Assembly (NCBI GenBank): GCA_035362935.1
Contig: DAOSEC010000005.1
Span: 1 to 64,000 of the forward strand
DNA: 64,000 bases
Origin: DAOSEC01 sp035362935
GTDB lineage: Bacteria > Bacillota_I > Bacilli_A > ML615J-28 > CAG-313
Direction of reading: 5' to 3'
Shown: positions 54,337 through 62,872 of the stretch, piece after piece
How the letters are laid out: every line of letters starts with the position of its first letter
Numbering within the stretch: the stretch's first letter is position 1
Made by a program: the position numbers and the translations under genes
Notes under the pieces: generated by a model
The model's input: only the letters and a program-made list of their open reading frames with translations
The model's database searches: none
Told to the model about the DNA's origin: nothing

Positions 54337-55379
54337 ATCAAAATATTTTTTCTACACCAATAGTTTTGTTTTTGTATAAAAGGCTAGATACAGTAGTACA
54401 AATAATTGATAGAATTAGAAGTATAAAACCTAGCAAGTTGTATATTTTATCTGACGGACCAAAAAATGATGAGGAGACTTTGATTGTTGACAATATTAGA
54501 AATAGTGTTGAAAGACTTATTGATTGGGAGTGTGAAGTGATAAAAAAATATTCCCCAATCAATATAGGTGTTTACGAAAATATTGGTGAAGGTGCGAAGT
54601 GGGTGTTAAGTCATGAAAAGGAAGCAATCTTTATTGAAGATGATAATCTTCCTGAAATTTCATTCTTTTTCTTTTGCAAAGAACTACTCAATAAATATAG
54701 TGATGAAGAGAAAGTATTATGGATATGTGGTACTAACTATTTGGAGGATAAATTCAAACCCATTGACTCTTCAAGTTATTTATTTTCTCAACATTTAATG
54801 CCTTGTGGATGGGCATCATGGAGCCACAAGTTTATCAAATACTACGATGGCAAAATTGAGACAGTACTAAATAAAGAATCTCTACGACTAATAAGAAAGA
54901 ATTACAAAAATAAAAGTCTATTTAGATATCAACTCAGAAATGTAGTTGATGAAAGAAAAGATCAATTAAGGGGTAAAAGAATTAAATCATGGGATCACCA
55001 ACTTGCATTATCTATTAGACTACATAACTTATATGGTATTGTACCTTGTGTAAATCTCATTAAAAATATAGGGGTTGATGACGTATCTGAGCATGGTGGG
55101 ACAACATTTAATAATATAATGACACAAAGATTTTGTGGAATCGAAACTCAACAACTAAAGTTCCCCTTGAAACATCCGAATGTTGTCGAAAAAAATGACA
55201 TCTATGAAAAAAAGGTTGATAATATAATTTTACCTCCTTGCACATTAAGAGTAAAAAAAGACATTATTTTTGCAACAAAATATATTCTGAAGGTTATAAT
55301 TGGGGAAAAAATGCTTAATAGAATTTTAGTTTTTAAAAGAAAATTGTTTACTAAAAACAAAGTTAATAAAAAGAATTAG
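54333..55379 (+). CDS. GT2-like nucleotide-sugar transferase
   Basis: A 348-residue soluble protein of GT-A type: PIVLFLYKRLDTVVQII and YILSDGPKN at the N-terminus, the metal-binding FIEDDNLP, and MPCGWASWSHKF further on. Similar proteins in capsule loci transfer sugars but the donor is not known. It ends module A; the C-terminus is very basic. Confidence 0.7.
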   Translation: MNQNIFSTPIVLFLYKRLDTVVQIIDRIRSIKPSKLYILSDGPKNDEETLIVDNIRNSVERLIDWECEVIKKYSPINIGVYENIGEGAKWVLSHEKEAIFIEDDNLPEISFFFFCKELLNKYSDEEKVLWICGTNYLEDKFKPIDSSSYLFSQHLMPCGWASWSHKFIKYYDGKIETVLNKESLRLIRKNYKNKSLFRYQLRNVVDERKDQLRGKRIKSWDHQLALSIRLHNLYGIVPCVNLIKNIGVDDVSEHGGTTFNNIMTQRFCGIETQQLKFPLKHPNVVEKNDIYEKKVDNIILPPCTLRVKKDIIFATKYILKVIIGEKMLNRILVFKRKLFTKNKVNKKN

Positions 55380-55933
55380 AATAAACTATTAAATAATTAT
55401 GTAAAATTAGTAATGATGTGATATTTTCGTATTGGTTTGTAGCTGAAAAAACCACACCCCACATAATAGTTACAAGGTGTCAAAACAATAACAACACTTT
55501 TGACCTAAAACATTTTATTATTTCAATTCATCATTCTATAGACATTTCCTTCAACAAAATTTTATTGGGTGGTATATAAAATCGAATGAGTTTTGAAATG
55601 TTTTTATATCTTAACACTCTTTCATAATTATAACAATTAGCTTACAAAAGGATAATCACTATGTCTTATTTAAATAAACACCAACAGTTGGATCTTTAAA
55701 AATTACTATTGTCGCTTCATAATACTTGCACAAAGTCATTTATGATCTAGTTTACTGTATTTGTTTTGCACATCTAAATTATACGCTAATTTAATGTTTA
55801 CATTAAAAGATATATTGTAATGGAGTTGATGTTTCTCATTGGTAAAATTGTTTAAATAATGGTAATTATGACTTCACACTCATCAAAAGTATACTATCTT
55901 CAAGGTAGTTTTAACATATTCCCTTTTCTTATA

Positions 55934-55949
55934 GCGGTAGAAATACCGC
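55934..55949. other. GAAA-tetraloop hairpin
   Basis: GCGGTA-GAAA-TACCGC is a short GC-rich stem with a GNRA loop in otherwise AT-rich DNA. The following CTTTAACTT is a weak T tract, so it could be a poor terminator for module A or an RNA structure. Confidence 0.45.
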
Positions 55950-55979
55950 CTTTAACTTACTTAGACATTATAAAAAACA

Positions 55980-56009
55980 TTGATAAGAATTATAGAAAAA
56001 GTGTATAAT
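55980..56009 (+). promoter_or_regulatory. Promoter of module B
   Basis: TTGATA (55980-55985), 18 bases, TATAAT (56004-56009). A second TATAAT overlaps at 56009-56014. Confidence 0.65.
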
Positions 56010-56040
56010 ATAATAAACACCTGTTTAGGAGAAAACGGAT

Positions 56041-56691
56041 ATGTTACAGTATTCCAATGAAATATTAGAATTATTAGATAAAAAGAAAAAAACACTATGT
56101 TATAAGCGCATTTTTGATGTGTTCTTTTCATTTATGGGAATTGTTATATTATTTCCGTTTTTTATTCTTATCTATTTACTCATTTTACTAACAAGTAAGG
56201 GAAATCCAATTTTTATACAAGAACGAGCAGGAAAAGATGGTAAGATATTCCATATTTGGAAGTTTCGTACGATGGTAGATCATGCTTATAGTCAAGGTAA
56301 ACCTATGACAATTGGGGATGATCCTAGAATTACAAAAGTTGGAAAGGTACTACGCAAATTAAAAATAGATGAAATTCCACAACTCATCAATGTACTAAAA
56401 GGAGATATGAGTTTTGTAGGGCCGCGCCCATTAGTACCATATCACATTAGTTTATATACAGACGATCAAAAACAAATTTTATGCATTAAACCAGGAATTA
56501 CCGATTTGGCATCCATATCATTTCGAAAAGAAAGTGAACTGTTAGCTAGTTCAAGTGATCCTGATAAAACATATTTAGAAGAAATCATTCCAAGAAAAGT
56601 AGAACTGAATATGGTTTATATTCGTAATATTTCATTATGGAACGATTTGCGCTTAATCTTTAGAACGGTATTCAGTTTATTTAAACTATAG
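56041..56691 (+). CDS. Priming sugar-phosphate transferase of module B
   Basis: A 216-residue polyisoprenyl-phosphate sugar transferase with one membrane hairpin (about 28-52), IFIQERAGKDGKIFHIWKF (read GKIFHIWKFRTM), LKIDEIPQLINVLKGDMS and GPRPL. It does the same step as the enzyme at 42257, so module B can start its own repeat unit. AGGAGAAAA is the RBS. Confidence 0.9.
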   Translation: MLQYSNEILELLDKKKKTLCYKRIFDVFFSFMGIVILFPFFILIYLLILLTSKGNPIFIQERAGKDGKIFHIWKFRTMVDHAYSQGKPMTIGDDPRITKVGKVLRKLKIDEIPQLINVLKGDMSFVGPRPLVPYHISLYTDDQKQILCIKPGITDLASISFRKESELLASSSDPDKTYLEEIIPRKVELNMVYIRNISLWNDLRLIFRTVFSLFKL

Positions 56692-56720
56692 ATGACTCTT
56701 TTGGAAAGGGGTGAAGATGA

Positions 56721-57911
56721 ATGCATATTGCTTTTTTACTGATGTATCACCATCCAGAGCGGGTTTCCAGTTATTATTTATATGATGATTTGATGGAACA
56801 TTTGCGTAATGATGGGCATATCATAAGTGTAATCACTCCAAACCCAGTAAGAGGATTAACCATTGAAGATCGTAAAAAATATAAAAATATAAAAGAAGAA
56901 CTTGAGTATAAAAATCAAACGATACATCGAGTGAATGTTCCGTTTGATACAAACAGTGGAATGTTACGTAGAGCTCTTCGATACGTAATGTTATCCATAA
57001 AATGCTCAAACATGATTAAAAAGATAAAGCCAGATAAAGTGTATGTTCAATCAGACCCACCTATTTTATATGCACTCCTTGTTTCAAGAGTATGTAAAAA
57101 GTTGGGAATTCCTACACTATATCACATTCAAGATTTAGCACCAGATAATATCACATCACTTAAAAAAAGAAGTATGGTTTATCAAGTGTTAAATCATTAC
57201 CACACTAAAGCTATGAAGACAGTGAACAAAATCATTGTCATATCCGAAGATTTAAAAGATATGTTAGAAAGCAAAGGAATTGATCCAAGTAAAATACGTG
57301 TTGTTTACAATTGGAAGTTTGATGATGTTACATGTTATGATTTGATAAAACATCCAATGATAGAAGATCAATCCTTTAAGGTATCCTACATTGGTAACAT
57401 TGGATATGTTCAAAATATGGATGTGATCATGGGTGCTGCGAAATTGTTAGTGGATGAGGACATACATATTCACATTATTGGAGATGGAATTAGAAAACCA
57501 GAAGTCATTCAAATGATCGAAGAACAAAAACTAAACAATATGTTTGTTCACGATAAAGTAGCAATTGAAGAGGTTGATACGCTGTATCAAGCAACCGACA
57601 TTAACTTGATTACACTGAATCAAGGGATTGTTTTCACCGCGTTACCTAGTAAAACAAGTGCTTGTATCGATGCATTAAAACCAATCATCGCATGTGTTGA
57701 TAAACATTCTAAGTATGCACACTTTATTGAACAAAGTAGAATAGGTCTTGTCGTAGATTCAAATGATGCATCAGGTTTAGCAAACGCCATTCTTAAAATA
57801 AAAAATAAAGAAATTTCATTTGATAAAGCTAGTTTTGAAGTGGCTTCGAGCCTTTTCTCGAAACAAACGAATGTAGAATCAATCACTAACATTTTAAAAC
57901 AAATGGAATGA
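56721..57911 (+). CDS. Family 4-type glycosyltransferase, WbuB-like, module B
   Basis: A 396-residue GT-B protein paralogous in layout to the one at 43758: YHIQDLAPDNITSLKK, IIVISEDLKDMLESKGI, VVYNWKFDD, GNIGYVQNMD and the donor region ALPSKTSACIDALKPIIA. It probably adds the second sugar. AAAGGGGTG is upstream. Confidence 0.82.
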   Translation: MHIAFLLMYHHPERVSSYYLYDDLMEHLRNDGHIISVITPNPVRGLTIEDRKKYKNIKEELEYKNQTIHRVNVPFDTNSGMLRRALRYVMLSIKCSNMIKKIKPDKVYVQSDPPILYALLVSRVCKKLGIPTLYHIQDLAPDNITSLKKRSMVYQVLNHYHTKAMKTVNKIIVISEDLKDMLESKGIDPSKIRVVYNWKFDDVTCYDLIKHPMIEDQSFKVSYIGNIGYVQNMDVIMGAAKLLVDEDIHIHIIGDGIRKPEVIQMIEEQKLNNMFVHDKVAIEEVDTLYQATDINLITLNQGIVFTALPSKTSACIDALKPIIACVDKHSKYAHFIEQSRIGLVVDSNDASGLANAILKIKNKEISFDKASFEVASSLFSKQTNVESITNILKQME

Positions 57912-57932
57912 TTTAGGTTTAAAAGGAGGAAC

Positions 57933-59147
57933 ATGACTATGAAAGTACTACAAGTCAATGTAACGTACAAATATGGTAGTACTGGTCGAATTGTAGCAGA
58001 TATTGATACGATTCTTAAGACCAATGGTCATAGTTCATATGTTGCTTATGGGAGACACTATTCTGGAATAGAAGAGCATCTCATCAAAATTGGAAGCAAC
58101 CAATCTCAATTCCTACACGGACTAAAAACAAGACTTTTGGATCGACATGGATTTGGATCCTATTTGGAGACGAAGAAACTGGTCAAAAAAATGAAATCAA
58201 TCAATCCAGATATCATTCATTTACATAACGTTCATGGGTATTACTTACATATTGGTGTGCTATTTCAATTTTTAAAAGAATGTAACAAGCCAGTTGTATG
58301 GACTCTACATGATACTTGGGCTATTACGGGACACTGTGTTTACTTTGAGTATGTGAATTGCCAAAAATGGATTACAGGGTGTTACCAATGTCCTCAAACA
58401 AAGGAATATCCAAAAAGTGTATTATTGGACGCATCAAAGAAAAATTATAACGATAAAAGACAACTATTTACATCACTTCCGAATCTAACGATTGTGACAC
58501 CGTCTAATCAATTAAAAAAGCTTGTTGAACAAAGTTTTTTAGGAAAATATGATATCAAAACCATTCACAATGGTATTGATTTAAATGTGTTCAAACCTTT
58601 GAGCAATGACTATTTTAAAGAGATTCACGCATTAGGTAAAAAAGTGATTTTAGGGGTTGCAAGCAAGTGGGAAAAACGAAAAGGCCTTGATTCATTTGTT
58701 CAATTATCGAGCATGTTAGATGAAACTTATCAAATTGTACTTGTAGGTGTGAGCGATGATCAAAAAAAGTCATTGCCATCGAGTATAAAATCGATTCGAA
58801 GAACCTCAAACATAGAAGAACTTGCGCATATTTATGCTTCTGCTGATGTATTTGTGAATCCAACATTAGAAGACACCTTTCCAACAACCAATTTAGAGTC
58901 ATTGGCGTGTGGTACACCTGTGATTACCTATAAAACAGGCGGTAGTCCAGAAAGCATTACGAAAGAAACCGGACTCGTTGTAGAAAAGAATAACATCAAG
59001 GAGCTTCATCAAGCGATTGAAACGATGTTAAGTCAAGAAAAATCAGCATTTACGACTAGTTGTGTAAAACATGCGACAATGATGTATAATAAAGATGATC
59101 GTTACCGAGATTACATTCACTTATACAAATCGTTGATTGAGGAATGA
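57933..59147 (+). CDS. Family 4 glycosyltransferase
   Basis: A 404-residue GT-B enzyme with TYKYGSTGRIVADI at the N-terminus, HLHNVHGYYLHI, VWTLHDTWAITGHC and the donor motif PTLEDTFPTTNLESLACGTPVITY. A short cysteine-rich insertion (CQKWITGCYQCPQT) is typical of this WcaC/WcaL-like group. AAAGGAGGA is the RBS. Confidence 0.87.
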   Translation: MTMKVLQVNVTYKYGSTGRIVADIDTILKTNGHSSYVAYGRHYSGIEEHLIKIGSNQSQFLHGLKTRLLDRHGFGSYLETKKLVKKMKSINPDIIHLHNVHGYYLHIGVLFQFLKECNKPVVWTLHDTWAITGHCVYFEYVNCQKWITGCYQCPQTKEYPKSVLLDASKKNYNDKRQLFTSLPNLTIVTPSNQLKKLVEQSFLGKYDIKTIHNGIDLNVFKPLSNDYFKEIHALGKKVILGVASKWEKRKGLDSFVQLSSMLDETYQIVLVGVSDDQKKSLPSSIKSIRRTSNIEELAHIYASADVFVNPTLEDTFPTTNLESLACGTPVITYKTGGSPESITKETGLVVEKNNIKELHQAIETMLSQEKSAFTTSCVKHATMMYNKDDRYRDYIHLYKSLIEE

Positions 59148-59151
59148 AAAT

Positions 59152-60312
59152 ATGAAGTATGTATATTTTACAAAAACAACATCAAAACCATATTTTCAAT
59201 CATTGTTTGATTCTTCCATCGTGAAACCTCAACAACAAGATCAAAAGTTTCATGGGATGATGATTGAAGGGATTGCGAAAAACGGTAATGATATCACAGT
59301 CCTTTCCGCTCGACCAATTAATAGATCCAACCTAAAACAAAGATATTTTAAAAAAGAAATTGAAGTTGTTGATGGAATCGAGTATTCCTATTTACCGTTT
59401 GTTAACAAAAAAGGATTAAAGCAAATATGGTTGTTTCTTTCTGCGTTTTTCACTGGACTACGTATGATACAAAAGTATGGAAGAAAAAATGTAGTATTTC
59501 TCGTTGATCCACTTATTTTTAGTCTTTCTCTTGCTTCGATTAAACTTGCTGTGTTGTTTCGCATCAAACGAGTGGCCGTCTTAACTGATTTACCTTATAT
59601 GTTAGAACAAGGTGGTCGAGTTTATAAGAGTATGGTTACAACACTTCTTAAGTATTACACACATTATGTTGTACTAACAAAACATATGATGGAACAAATC
59701 CGTTATAAAAACAAGCCATTTGTTGTAATAGAAGGAATGGTTGAAGAAAGTATAATGGAATATCCAAAGACCAATCATGATGTATTTCAAGTGATGTATG
59801 CTGGAGGATTCGCAAAAAGCAATTATATTGATCTTTTACTCCAATCGATATCAAAGATGAATCCGGATAAAATAGAGTTACATCTTTATGGAAATGGTGA
59901 ACTCAAAGATGTGGTAATGGACTATTCAAATCAATATCCACATATTAAGTATCATGGATCAAAGCTAAATAAAGAAGTATTAAAAGCAGAACGCGATTCC
60001 GATTTATTGATTAATTTAAGAAATCCTGCGGACCCATTTACAATGTATTCATTCCCATCAAAGTTGATGGAATATATGGCTTCAGGGACACCAGTACTTT
60101 GTACAAAATTAAAGGGAATTCCAGATGAATATGATTCATACTTGAACTATCTTAACGAGTTAACAGAATACGCGTTAATCAATAAGTTAGAAGAAATCAT
60201 GCAAACGCCGAAAGAAACATTATTAACGTTTGGACAACATGCAAAACATTTTTGTCAACATGAAAAAAACTATCTTGTTCAAGCTGCTAAAGTAATAGAT
60301 TTAGTCAAATAA
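59152..60312 (+). CDS. GT-B glycosyltransferase
   Basis: A 386-residue GT-B protein with a central VLTDLPYMLEQGG, VVLTKHMMEQI, the MYAGGFAKSNYIDLLL acceptor/donor hinge and NLRNPADPFTMYSFPSKLMEYMASGTPVL (read SFPSKLMEYMASGTPVL) at the donor site. The start at ATG 59152 lies 4 bases after the upstream stop, using GAGGAATG as RBS. Confidence 0.8.
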   Translation: MKYVYFTKTTSKPYFQSLFDSSIVKPQQQDQKFHGMMIEGIAKNGNDITVLSARPINRSNLKQRYFKKEIEVVDGIEYSYLPFVNKKGLKQIWLFLSAFFTGLRMIQKYGRKNVVFLVDPLIFSLSLASIKLAVLFRIKRVAVLTDLPYMLEQGGRVYKSMVTTLLKYYTHYVVLTKHMMEQIRYKNKPFVVIEGMVEESIMEYPKTNHDVFQVMYAGGFAKSNYIDLLLQSISKMNPDKIELHLYGNGELKDVVMDYSNQYPHIKYHGSKLNKEVLKAERDSDLLINLRNPADPFTMYSFPSKLMEYMASGTPVLCTKLKGIPDEYDSYLNYLNELTEYALINKLEEIMQTPKETLLTFGQHAKHFCQHEKNYLVQAAKVIDLVK

Positions 60313-60338
60313 ATAGCGAACATGAGGGAGGTGACCAA

Positions 60339-61610
60339 ATGAGTAACTTGAAACAAATGATGCAAGAAGCAAAACAAATGTCCTTGTTTCATGTAGTTAT
60401 GATACTTGGATGGTTTGGTCTCCTTTTTTTAGTTCTTATTAATTACTTATTTTTAATCAATCACCTCATTATCTTGTTAGCAATCGTAACACTAATTTAT
60501 AGTATTGTTTACAAAGCAAGACCATTTATCAGCCTTGATTTGATTGTATTAATCGCATTTAGCATATTGTATTTTCATTTTTATACACGTTATAACATTA
60601 CTTCGCCTAGAATCTATATGATTTATCTTTTTGGACCTGCAGGTATGTTTTTGATTGGAATGATAATACAATCCAAATACAAAGATAACATGTTTAAGTC
60701 TGTGATGTTAATGATTGCATTTGGCTTCTTACTATATGGTGTTTTGAATATGATTCATTACTTTACCATCTATGGAATCTATAGCAACTGGCGATTAGCA
60801 ATTGAGTTTTGGACAGGATACGATGTAGTAGCAACTCTACAAGGGATCTACTTTACCCCTGTTGTTTCGTTGTTGTTCTTTAATTTGGTATATATGTCGT
60901 TTCGAAAACACGTTTTCTTAAAAGTGCTGATGATATTAGGAATTTTCTTTGGATTATATACAAGTGTCGTTTTACAAAATAGAACGCTATTCATCATTAC
61001 TGCTATGATGTTAGTTCTAATGTTTGTACTCGATAGCATTTTATCGAAAGGGAAACTCATGATTCCTGCGATTATTGTAACCTTGTTCTTAAGTTTAGTA
61101 GTACTTTCCTACCGAATGAATTTATTTGAAGTAAAGTCGTTTGTGGAAGAAAGCCTATGGTATACTAGAGTTACGGCTTCGATTGAAAGTGGTCTTACAA
61201 ATGATCCAAGATTTGAAGTTTATGGAAAAGTGTATGATCAACTATTTGATTATCCATATGGTGGATATCAATTAGACATTGGCGGGTTAGATTATGCTCA
61301 TAACATTTATTTAGATGTGCTATATGTCGGAGGAATTTATCCGTTTTTCGTACTACTATCTTATACACTGGTATCTTTGATTACTTGGGCAAGATTATTG
61401 CTTGCTAAGAAAGTAACTAACGAAATTAAGATATTATACAGTTCTGTCTTTTTAGGACTAATGATTAATTTTATGACCGAACCGATTTTAGATGGTGTTC
61501 CTTATATCTTTTTGGTCTTTTGTTTCATGAATGGATTGGTAACTCAATATGTCATCAAGTATTATAAAACTGAGAAGTTAGAGAAAAAAGCAAGAGGAAA
61601 TTTTGTATGA
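60339..61610 (+). CDS. Wzy-like polysaccharide polymerase of module B
   Basis: A 423-residue polytopic protein with about eleven TM helices and a large outer loop (about 265-330) with a YPYGGYQLDIGGLDYAHNIYLDVLYVGG segment (read DYAHNIYLDVLYVGG). That pattern fits O-antigen polymerases. GGGAGGTG precedes the ATG. It overlaps the next gene by 4 bases. Confidence 0.78.
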   Translation: MSNLKQMMQEAKQMSLFHVVMILGWFGLLFLVLINYLFLINHLIILLAIVTLIYSIVYKARPFISLDLIVLIAFSILYFHFYTRYNITSPRIYMIYLFGPAGMFLIGMIIQSKYKDNMFKSVMLMIAFGFLLYGVLNMIHYFTIYGIYSNWRLAIEFWTGYDVVATLQGIYFTPVVSLLFFNLVYMSFRKHVFLKVLMILGIFFGLYTSVVLQNRTLFIITAMMLVLMFVLDSILSKGKLMIPAIIVTLFLSLVVLSYRMNLFEVKSFVEESLWYTRVTASIESGLTNDPRFEVYGKVYDQLFDYPYGGYQLDIGGLDYAHNIYLDVLYVGGIYPFFVLLSYTLVSLITWARLLLAKKVTNEIKILYSSVFLGLMINFMTEPILDGVPYIFLVFCFMNGLVTQYVIKYYKTEKLEKKARGNFV

Positions 61611-62851
61611 ACGTATTATGGATAACCAATACGATATTACCAGAAGCATCCATTCTAATCAATCAACCCATCAATCCGTTTGGTGGATGGTTGGTTTCAA
61701 GTTCGATCGATTTAGCAAGAAACGAATCAATGAAACTAACAATTGCGTTTCCTTTACCAAATCTAACAAAGATTAAGGTCATAAAAGGAGAAACAATCAC
61801 TTACATTGGATTTTCGAAACCACATAATCTAGAAAATGTATGGGTGGGTGAAGTCTTTGATTATGTAAAACCAAATATCATTCATATTCATGGTACAGAA
61901 TTCATTCATTCCTACTTGTTTGCGAATTATGCAAAAGAAGTTAGGATACCATTTGTCGTATCGATTCAAGGGTTGATGAGTGTATATCAACATCATTATT
62001 TAGAACATATCCCTGAACACATTCAAAGAAGATTTATGCTTAGAGATTTCATCAAGAAAAACCGAATCATTGATCAATATCATCAATATCAAGCAAGAAG
62101 TAAGACAGAATTAAAGACATTGGAATTAGCAGAACATATCATTGGTAGAACGAAATGGGATTATGAACATACGCACAACATCAATCCTAACATCACATAT
62201 TATAAGGTGAATGAAACGCTTCGAGAAGGGTTTTACCATACTAGTTGGGATATTAAATCAGTAAAAAAATATTCCATTTATTGTTCACAAGCTGCTACAC
62301 CAATTAAAGGAATGCAGTATTTGATTGATGCATTGCCAACCATTGTTAAAGAGTTTCCAGACACTCATGTTTTTATTGGTGGAGAGAATATTTTTACTCC
62401 AAAGACCTTGAAGGAACGTTTCTTACAAACAAGCTTTGGTCATTATATTAAATCTAAAATAAAGCAACTTGGATTAACCTCTCACATTACATTTTTAGGG
62501 ATTATGAAAGAAGAACAAGTGATTGAGCAGTTACGTTCATCTCACGTATTTATCAGTCCATCTACAATTGAAAACAGTCCAAACTCGGTTGGTGAGGCAA
62601 TGTTAATGGGAGTACCTACGATTTCAAGTCGTGTTGGTGGAGTCCCTGATATGATAGAAGATAAACTTGATGGTTTAATGTATGAGGTTAGCGATACCAA
62701 AGAACTTTCAAATTTAATTAGATGTATATTTACAGATCTAGAACTATGTCTATTTTTATCAGAACATGCGAAAAAGAAAGCAAGAATCACACACAATAAA
62801 GAAAAAAACACATTAGATCTAGTTAAGGTATATCAAACGATACTGAAGTAA
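61607..62851 (+). CDS. Family 4 glycosyltransferase
   Basis: A 414-residue GT-B enzyme with PFGGWLVSSSIDLARN at the N-terminus, HIHGTEFIHSYL, AATPIKGMQYLIDAL and the donor motif PSTIENSPNSVGEAMLMGVPTI. The sugar is unknown. It overlaps the Wzy-like gene by 4 bases and is followed closely by the flippase gene. Confidence 0.87.
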   Translation: MNVLWITNTILPEASILINQPINPFGGWLVSSSIDLARNESMKLTIAFPLPNLTKIKVIKGETITYIGFSKPHNLENVWVGEVFDYVKPNIIHIHGTEFIHSYLFANYAKEVRIPFVVSIQGLMSVYQHHYLEHIPEHIQRRFMLRDFIKKNRIIDQYHQYQARSKTELKTLELAEHIIGRTKWDYEHTHNINPNITYYKVNETLREGFYHTSWDIKSVKKYSIYCSQAATPIKGMQYLIDALPTIVKEFPDTHVFIGGENIFTPKTLKERFLQTSFGHYIKSKIKQLGLTSHITFLGIMKEEQVIEQLRSSHVFISPSTIENSPNSVGEAMLMGVPTISSRVGGVPDMIEDKLDGLMYEVSDTKELSNLIRCIFTDLELCLFLSEHAKKKARITHNKEKNTLDLVKVYQTILK

Positions 62852-62872
62852 ACTAATGTTGTAAGGAGGGGT

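Larger units (their letters stand above)
55380..56040. other. AT-rich intermodule region without an intact gene
   Basis: About 660 bases with no gene longer than a few dozen codons. Short open stretches on the minus strand, for example 55659-55739, may be decayed coding remnants, but I cannot identify a parent gene. A hairpin at 55934-55949 and the module B promoter at 55980-56009 are the only clear signals. Confidence 0.5.

Noticed and set aside
55659..55739. 26-residue minus-strand open frame in the intermodule region
   Set aside because: Too short, no RBS and no recognised family; mentioned only as a possible remnant.
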